Shown piece after piece: positions 41,269 to 44,367 of a stretch of 44,367 bases of DNA. The DNA is from JAMIFN01 sp964544605 (GTDB lineage: Bacteria; Pseudomonadota; Gammaproteobacteria; Burkholderiales; Burkholderiaceae_C). Position numbers and translations under genes: made by a program. Positions within the stretch are counted from its first letter, which is position 1; each line of letters starts with the position of its first letter. The notes below the pieces were generated by a model that had not been told where the DNA came from, ran no database searches, and saw only the letters and a program-made list of their open reading frames with translations. Location: assembly GCA_964544605.1 (NCBI GenBank), contig CAZJBX010000025.1:1-44367 (forward strand). Reading direction: 5' to 3'.

Positions 41269-42069
41269 TCAAAGGCGACCAAAGTAATGGGTGGCAAAGT
41301 CCAGCAAGATGAGGGTGAGCATACTGGCCGAAAGACCTGCCGCTGCGGCCTGCCAAGCCGTCCAAGGGCGGCGCGGGCTTTCATCCATCAGGCTGTAAAT
41401 GGGAAAGCCGACCAAGAAATACAAGGCATAAAACGCCGAGCCATAGCGCAACATGGCTTCCATGTTTTTGTAATAGAACAGGTCGCTCATGAGCGGATTG
41501 GCCATGGCCTTGGTCTCGGCCCAAGCCCACAAATAACCCACCACAAACACCGCAATGGCAAACACAATGGCCGGCGCGGGCAGGCCCAAGCGCTGCACTT
41601 GGCGCAGGGCAATATTGGCCGTGGCGTGGTAAGTCATAAAGTAGGCATGGGTGTAGAAATACATGATGAGGGGCACGGGCTGCTCGCCGCTGCCCAGCAG
41701 CGCAGAGTCCAGCGTGGTGCTGGCATTGCTGAAGCCATAGACCATGCCCAGCACATCGAAAAAGTATTCGCTACCAAAGTAATTGCCCACAAAGCTGAAA
41801 ATGGCCAGAAACACATTGGCCTTGAACCAATAGCGTTGGTAGAAGGGCTGGCCTGTGGCGTGCTGGCTCGCCATCAACATGGGGACGATGAAGATGGGCA
41901 AGGCCACCAACAGGCTGTGCAGCAACAAGGCCGTGTTGCCCCAAGTGTTGGCCCAGCCAGTGAACATCATCATGCCCATCAGCGCCATCCATACAGGGGT
42001 GTAGAGCAAAAAGAATTTTTCAACCCAAGCTTTGTCGGGGTTGTCTGAAAAGAGAGAGGAGCGGGACAT
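41269..42069 (-). CDS. Homologue of plant cycloeucalenol cycloisomerase (sterol cyclopropyl isomerase)
   Basis: In plants this membrane enzyme (CPI1, about 280 residues) opens the 9,19-cyclopropane ring of cycloeucalenol to give obtusifoliol. The product here has 266 residues and about seven hydrophobic segments. It appears to match the Arabidopsis protein, recalled from memory, along its whole length. The best blocks are EKFFLLYTPVWMALMG, RYWFKANVFLAIFSFVGNYF then EYFFDVLGMVYGF, THAYFMTYHATANIALRQ, ETKAMANP and YGSAFYALYFLVGFPIYSLMDE. Conserved charged and polar residues in these blocks (the Lys-Ala-Asn, Gly-Asn-Tyr-Phe, Tyr-His, Glu-Thr and Met-Asp-Glu positions) are all present. ATG 42069 is preferred over an upstream TTG at 42111, though no clear ribosome site is seen. 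Position next to hsaC, ipdAB and an Ltp2-like gene supports a sterol substrate; activity is unproven. Confidence 0.85.
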   Translation of the reverse strand: MSRSSLFSDNPDKAWVEKFFLLYTPVWMALMGMMMFTGWANTWGNTALLLHSLLVALPIFIVPMLMASQHATGQPFYQRYWFKANVFLAIFSFVGNYFGSEYFFDVLGMVYGFSNASTTLDSALLGSGEQPVPLIMYFYTHAYFMTYHATANIALRQVQRLGLPAPAIVFAIAVFVVGYLWAWAETKAMANPLMSDLFYYKNMEAMLRYGSAFYALYFLVGFPIYSLMDESPRRPWTAWQAAAAGLSASMLTLILLDFATHYFGRL

Positions 42070-42105
42070 GGGTGCGACCAGTAAAGAAGTGAGGAAGCCC
42101 GTATT

Positions 42106-42127
42106 AAACAACAGGGCCCTGCTGTTT
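42106..42127. promoter_or_regulatory. Near-perfect 22-bp palindrome upstream of the cycloisomerase gene
   Basis: AAACAACAGGG and CCCTGCTGTTT are inverted copies with one mismatch pair and no spacer. The palindrome lies 37-58 bases upstream of the minus-strand ATG and covers the stretch just before a possible minus-strand -10 (TTTAAT). That is the layout of a repressor operator, for example of TetR type. No regulator gene is adjacent. Confidence 0.55.
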
Positions 42128-42247
42128 CATCTACGGGTTTCCACGGGTTATGGTTGGAAAGTGCCTGCGCTTGGCCCAGATGGGGCGCATGATGAGTGCC
42201 ATATCTACAGGCGAGATACAGTCGGCAGCACCGTCTGATGTTTTTGT

Positions 42248-42255
42248 GCTACAAT
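42248..42255 (+). promoter_or_regulatory. Extended -10 promoter of tRNA-fMet
   Basis: TG-C-TACAAT is an extended -10 element 12 bases before the mature tRNA. The -35 region is poor, as is common with extended -10 promoters. Confidence 0.65.
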
Positions 42256-42266
42256 AGAGTTCTTGA

Positions 42267-42343
<77 letters not shown>

Positions 42344-42348
42344 AATTG

Positions 42349-42379
42349 AAAACCGTTGGCTTTGGCCAGCGGTTTTTTT
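42349..42379 (+). terminator. Rho-independent terminator of tRNA-fMet
   Basis: AAAACCGTTGGC (42349-42360) pairs with GCCAGCGGTTTT (42365-42376), one G-T pair, loop TTTG, followed by more T. It begins 5 bases after the CCA end. Confidence 0.88.
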
Positions 42380-42462
42380 ATGCGTATTTGTTGCGTATTC
42401 TTCAGGCAAAGCGTAGGGGCATAATGGGCGGCATTGCTGCAAATTTGTGAATGAGAAGGCCC

Positions 42463-43296
42463 ATGCAAACGCCCCGCACCGTGTATTTTGTCTCTGATGG
42501 CACAGGCATCACCGCCGAGACTTTTGGCAACGCCATCTTGGCGCAGTTTGATTTGGGTACACGCCATGTGCGCCTGCCTTTTGTGGATGACATCGACAAG
42601 GCCGATCAAGCCATTGCCAAAATCAACCACACTGCGCAAATAGAGGGCCGTCGCCCAATTGTGTTCACCACCATTGTGGATAAAGAGGTGCTGGCCACCT
42701 TTCGGGACACTTGTAAAGGGCGTTTGCTCGATATGTTTGGCATGTTTGTGCAGCCGCTTGAAGAGGAATTCGGGCAAAAATCGCTGCACCGCGTGGGCCG
42801 CTTCAAAGACATCCGCCAGTCGCAGTCTTATCAAAACCGCATTGAGGCCATCAACTACAGCTTGGCCCACGATGATGGCCAATCGCACAAAGACTTGGCC
42901 AGCGCCGAAGTGATTTTGGTGGGGGTTTCGCGCAGCGGCAAAACGCCCACCAGTTTGTACTTGGCCATGCAGCACGGCATCAAAGCAGCCAACTATCCTT
43001 TGATTCCAGAAGACTTTGAGCGTGGCCAGCTACCACCCGCCTTATTGCCGCATTTGAAAAAAATCTTTGGCTTGACGATTGAGGCGGAACGACTGTCGCA
43101 AATTCGCAACGAACGCCGCCCCAACAGCCGCTATGCGGATTTGGCCAATTGCCGCCATGAAGTGCATGAGGCTGAGCGCATGATGCGCCTGCATGGTCTG
43201 CCGTATTTATCAACGACCAGCAAGTCGATTGAAGAAATCGCCAGCACTGTTTTGCAGTTGGTGGAGCCTGAGAAAATCCACTTGGCTGGAGCTTGA
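42463..43296 (+). CDS. ppsR: PEP synthetase regulatory protein (kinase/pyrophosphorylase, DUF299)
   Basis: PpsR switches phosphoenolpyruvate synthetase off by ADP-dependent threonine phosphorylation and on by Pi-dependent dephosphorylation. The 277 residues show the family N-terminus TVYFVSDGTGITAETFGNA, the substrate-side FTTIVDKEV, the P-loop GVSRSGKTPTSLYLA (about 152-166) and the C-terminal STTSKSIEEIA. ATG 42463 is chosen over ATG 42451 because GAAGG (42455-42459) lies just upstream of it. No ppsA gene is in the window; in many betaproteobacteria it is adjacent. Confidence 0.94.
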   Translation: MQTPRTVYFVSDGTGITAETFGNAILAQFDLGTRHVRLPFVDDIDKADQAIAKINHTAQIEGRRPIVFTTIVDKEVLATFRDTCKGRLLDMFGMFVQPLEEEFGQKSLHRVGRFKDIRQSQSYQNRIEAINYSLAHDDGQSHKDLASAEVILVGVSRSGKTPTSLYLAMQHGIKAANYPLIPEDFERGQLPPALLPHLKKIFGLTIEAERLSQIRNERRPNSRYADLANCRHEVHEAERMMRLHGLPYLSTTSKSIEEIASTVLQLVEPEKIHLAGA

Positions 43297-43334
43297 TGCG
43301 CCTGAAAGGTCGTTCAGAAAGGCTGGGCGTACGC

Positions 43335-43361
43335 TTGGAAAACGCAGGTATTTGGTATCAT
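43335..43361 (+). promoter_or_regulatory. Possible promoter of the unrecognised 199-residue gene
   Basis: TTGGAA (43335-43340) and TATCAT (43356-43361) are separated by 15 bases, slightly short. The gap after ppsR holds nothing else recognisable. Confidence 0.3.
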
Positions 43362-43430
43362 TAACAAGCTAAGTATGCAATAGGTGAATATTGCAACAAG
43401 CTCGAACTTCAAGACTAGCGAGGCAAGTAG

Positions 43431-44030
43431 ATGGCTTTGTTTCAATTCGGTAAGAAAGATAGCGCCAAAGAGCCGAGCGCACCACGCACTGAACCTGGTG
43501 CGGCTGCGCGCACGCCAGCGGCGGCGGGCCGCCCCGCAGCAGCAGCGGATCAGTCTCAAATCAAAGATCTTTTGCGATTGATTGCCATCGATGCCAGTCG
43601 TAAGGTGGATTTAGAGAAGGCCGTTCGTGCGCTCGAAATCGTATCTGCCAGCAAAGGCTTTATTTTGCTGGTCAAGCTGCAAGACCATGTGAATTTGACC
43701 GATGCGCAGCTCGTCAACCGCCTGCAAGCCTTTGAGCGCCGTGCCACTTTGGTGACGCACTCGCGCGGCGTGACCTTGCTGGATGTGTACTGGTGTATGC
43801 CTTTGAGCTTGCTTGAAGACCAAGCTGAACATGGTGATGCGCCCATGACCCAATTTGCAGTCTCACAAATGGGTGATTTTTCACCTTCACAATACGGCGG
43901 CACTGGGGCGCAATCGGCTTTTTACCCCGATGACTCCTTGGTGCAATGGAATGCCCAAGACCTACCGCAGACGGGCGAGGTGCGCAAGGCGCACTCGGCT
44001 GAGACGCGCCCAGCGCCTCCTGATTTTTAA
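43431..44030 (+). CDS. Unrecognised 199-residue protein
   Basis: I do not recognise this family. The first 45 residues are Ala/Pro-rich with basic residues and likely disordered (after MALFQFGKKDSAKEP). Residues about 45-125 look folded, with two or three amphipathic helices (IKDLLRLIAIDASRKVDLEK; RALEIV) and strands (GFILLVKLQ; GVTLLDVYWCMPL). The rest is polar and low in secondary structure. No signal peptide or membrane helix is present. Codon use and the gap structure are those of a real core gene, and it stands alone between ppsR and a tRNA cluster. No function is proposed. Confidence 0.7.
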   Translation: MALFQFGKKDSAKEPSAPRTEPGAAARTPAAAGRPAAAADQSQIKDLLRLIAIDASRKVDLEKAVRALEIVSASKGFILLVKLQDHVNLTDAQLVNRLQAFERRATLVTHSRGVTLLDVYWCMPLSLLEDQAEHGDAPMTQFAVSQMGDFSPSQYGGTGAQSAFYPDDSLVQWNAQDLPQTGEVRKAHSAETRPAPPDF

Positions 44031-44071
44031 ACAACGAAAAAGCGGCAGCGCAAAAAACTGTGTTTTGTCGT

Positions 44072-44079
44072 GCTACAAT
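44072..44079 (+). promoter_or_regulatory. Extended -10 promoter of the tRNA-Tyr/Gly/Thr cluster
   Basis: The sequence TGCTACAAT ends 12 bases before tRNA-Tyr. It is the same nine-base element as in front of tRNA-fMet, with a similarly weak -35. Confidence 0.6.
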
Positions 44080-44091
44080 GCGCAGCTTATC

Positions 44092-44177
44092 GGAGGAGTG
44101 GCCGAGTGGTTAATGGCAGCAGACTGTAAATCTGCCGGTTTACACCTACGCTGGTTCGAATCCAGCCTCCTCCACCA
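44092..44177 (+). tRNA. tRNA-Tyr (anticodon GTA)
   Basis: A class II cloverleaf of 86 bases with encoded CCA: acceptor GGAGGAG / CTCCTCC, anticodon GTA at 44126-44128 in CTGTAAA, a long variable arm and T-arm GCTGGTTCGAATCCAGC. Confidence 0.97.
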
Positions 44178-44214
44178 AATGCACAGATATTGTTGGGCGG
44201 CTCTGCGCACAAAG

Positions 44215-44288
44215 GCGGGAGTAGTTCAATGGTAGAACCTTAGCCTTCCAAGCTAATGACGCGGGTTCGATTCCCGTCTCCCGCTCCA
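44215..44288 (+). tRNA. tRNA-Gly (anticodon TCC)
   Basis: Acceptor GCGGGAG / CTCCCGC, anticodon TCC at 44247-44249, T-arm GCGGGTTCGATTCCCGT, encoded CCA; 74 bases. Confidence 0.97.
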
Positions 44289-44312
44289 TTGGGCTGTGCG
44301 GCTTGGTGAAAT

Positions 44313-44367
<55 letters not shown>

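Noticed and set aside
43855..44235. Plus-strand frame running through tRNA-Tyr
   Set aside because: It overlaps the end of the 199-residue gene and the tRNA; it has no coding signature of its own.

Overview
The window looks like a piece of a betaproteobacterial chromosome, most likely Burkholderiales and Comamonadaceae-like. Four things suggest this: the ubiJ-ubiB pair, the HU / tRNA-Val / ppiD order, ppsR, and the tRNA-Tyr / tRNA-Gly / tRNA-Thr run at the right edge, which in this order normally leads into tuf. The DNA is moderately GC-rich. Core genes use TTG leucine and TTT phenylalanine codons heavily, whereas the first 4.8 kb prefer CTG. No IS element, CRISPR array or rRNA gene was seen.

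Layout. (1) 1-4828: the right part of a type I restriction locus: the 3' end of hsdS, an FRG-domain gene overlapping it by 4 bp, and hsdR. (2) 4976-10521: a full-length steroid 5-alpha-reductase homologue, gspC- and gspG-like type II secretion genes, ubiJ, ubiB, rpe and a DUF454 membrane protein. (3) 10542-15781, minus strand: an hsaA-like secosteroid monooxygenase, a kstD-like 3-ketosteroid dehydrogenase, a HopJ-family protein and an FMN-dependent glutamate-synthase-like protein. (4) 16151-20769: PP2C phosphatase, FHA protein, CHASE2-class III nucleotidyl cyclase and a metallo-beta-lactamase-fold protein with the class II cyclic-nucleotide phosphodiesterase motif, a compact signalling cassette. 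(5) 20890-32637: mostly housekeeping (HU, tRNA-Val, ppiD, anmK, aminotransferase, ZIP transporter, DUF2789, pirin/LysR pair, NUDIX, uup, trxC, methyltransferase). (6) 32847-42069: a second steroid block with a BNR/YCF48-like exported protein, an RND/MMPL transporter, hsaC, ipdA, ipdB, a DUF35 protein, a thiolase-fold protein resembling the Ltp2 aldolase, and a convergent homologue of plant cycloeucalenol cycloisomerase. (7) 42267-44367: tRNA-fMet, ppsR, an unrecognised gene, tRNA-Tyr, tRNA-Gly and the start of tRNA-Thr.

How it fits together. The kstD-, hsaA-, hsaC- and ipdAB-like genes cover parts of the aerobic 9,10-seco route: A-ring dehydrogenation, A-ring hydroxylation, extradiol cleavage and opening of the last ring. 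The DUF35/thiolase-like pair could serve side-chain cleavage, and the RND/BNR pair could move the lipid substrate. Two genes have eukaryote-like sterol counterparts, the SRD5A homologue and the cycloeucalenol cycloisomerase homologue. Together they suggest a bacterium that uses eukaryotic sterols, possibly including 9,19-cyclopropyl sterols of plants and algae. That last point is inference. Ketosteroid 9-alpha-hydroxylase, hsaB, hsaD and most beta-oxidation genes are not in the window.
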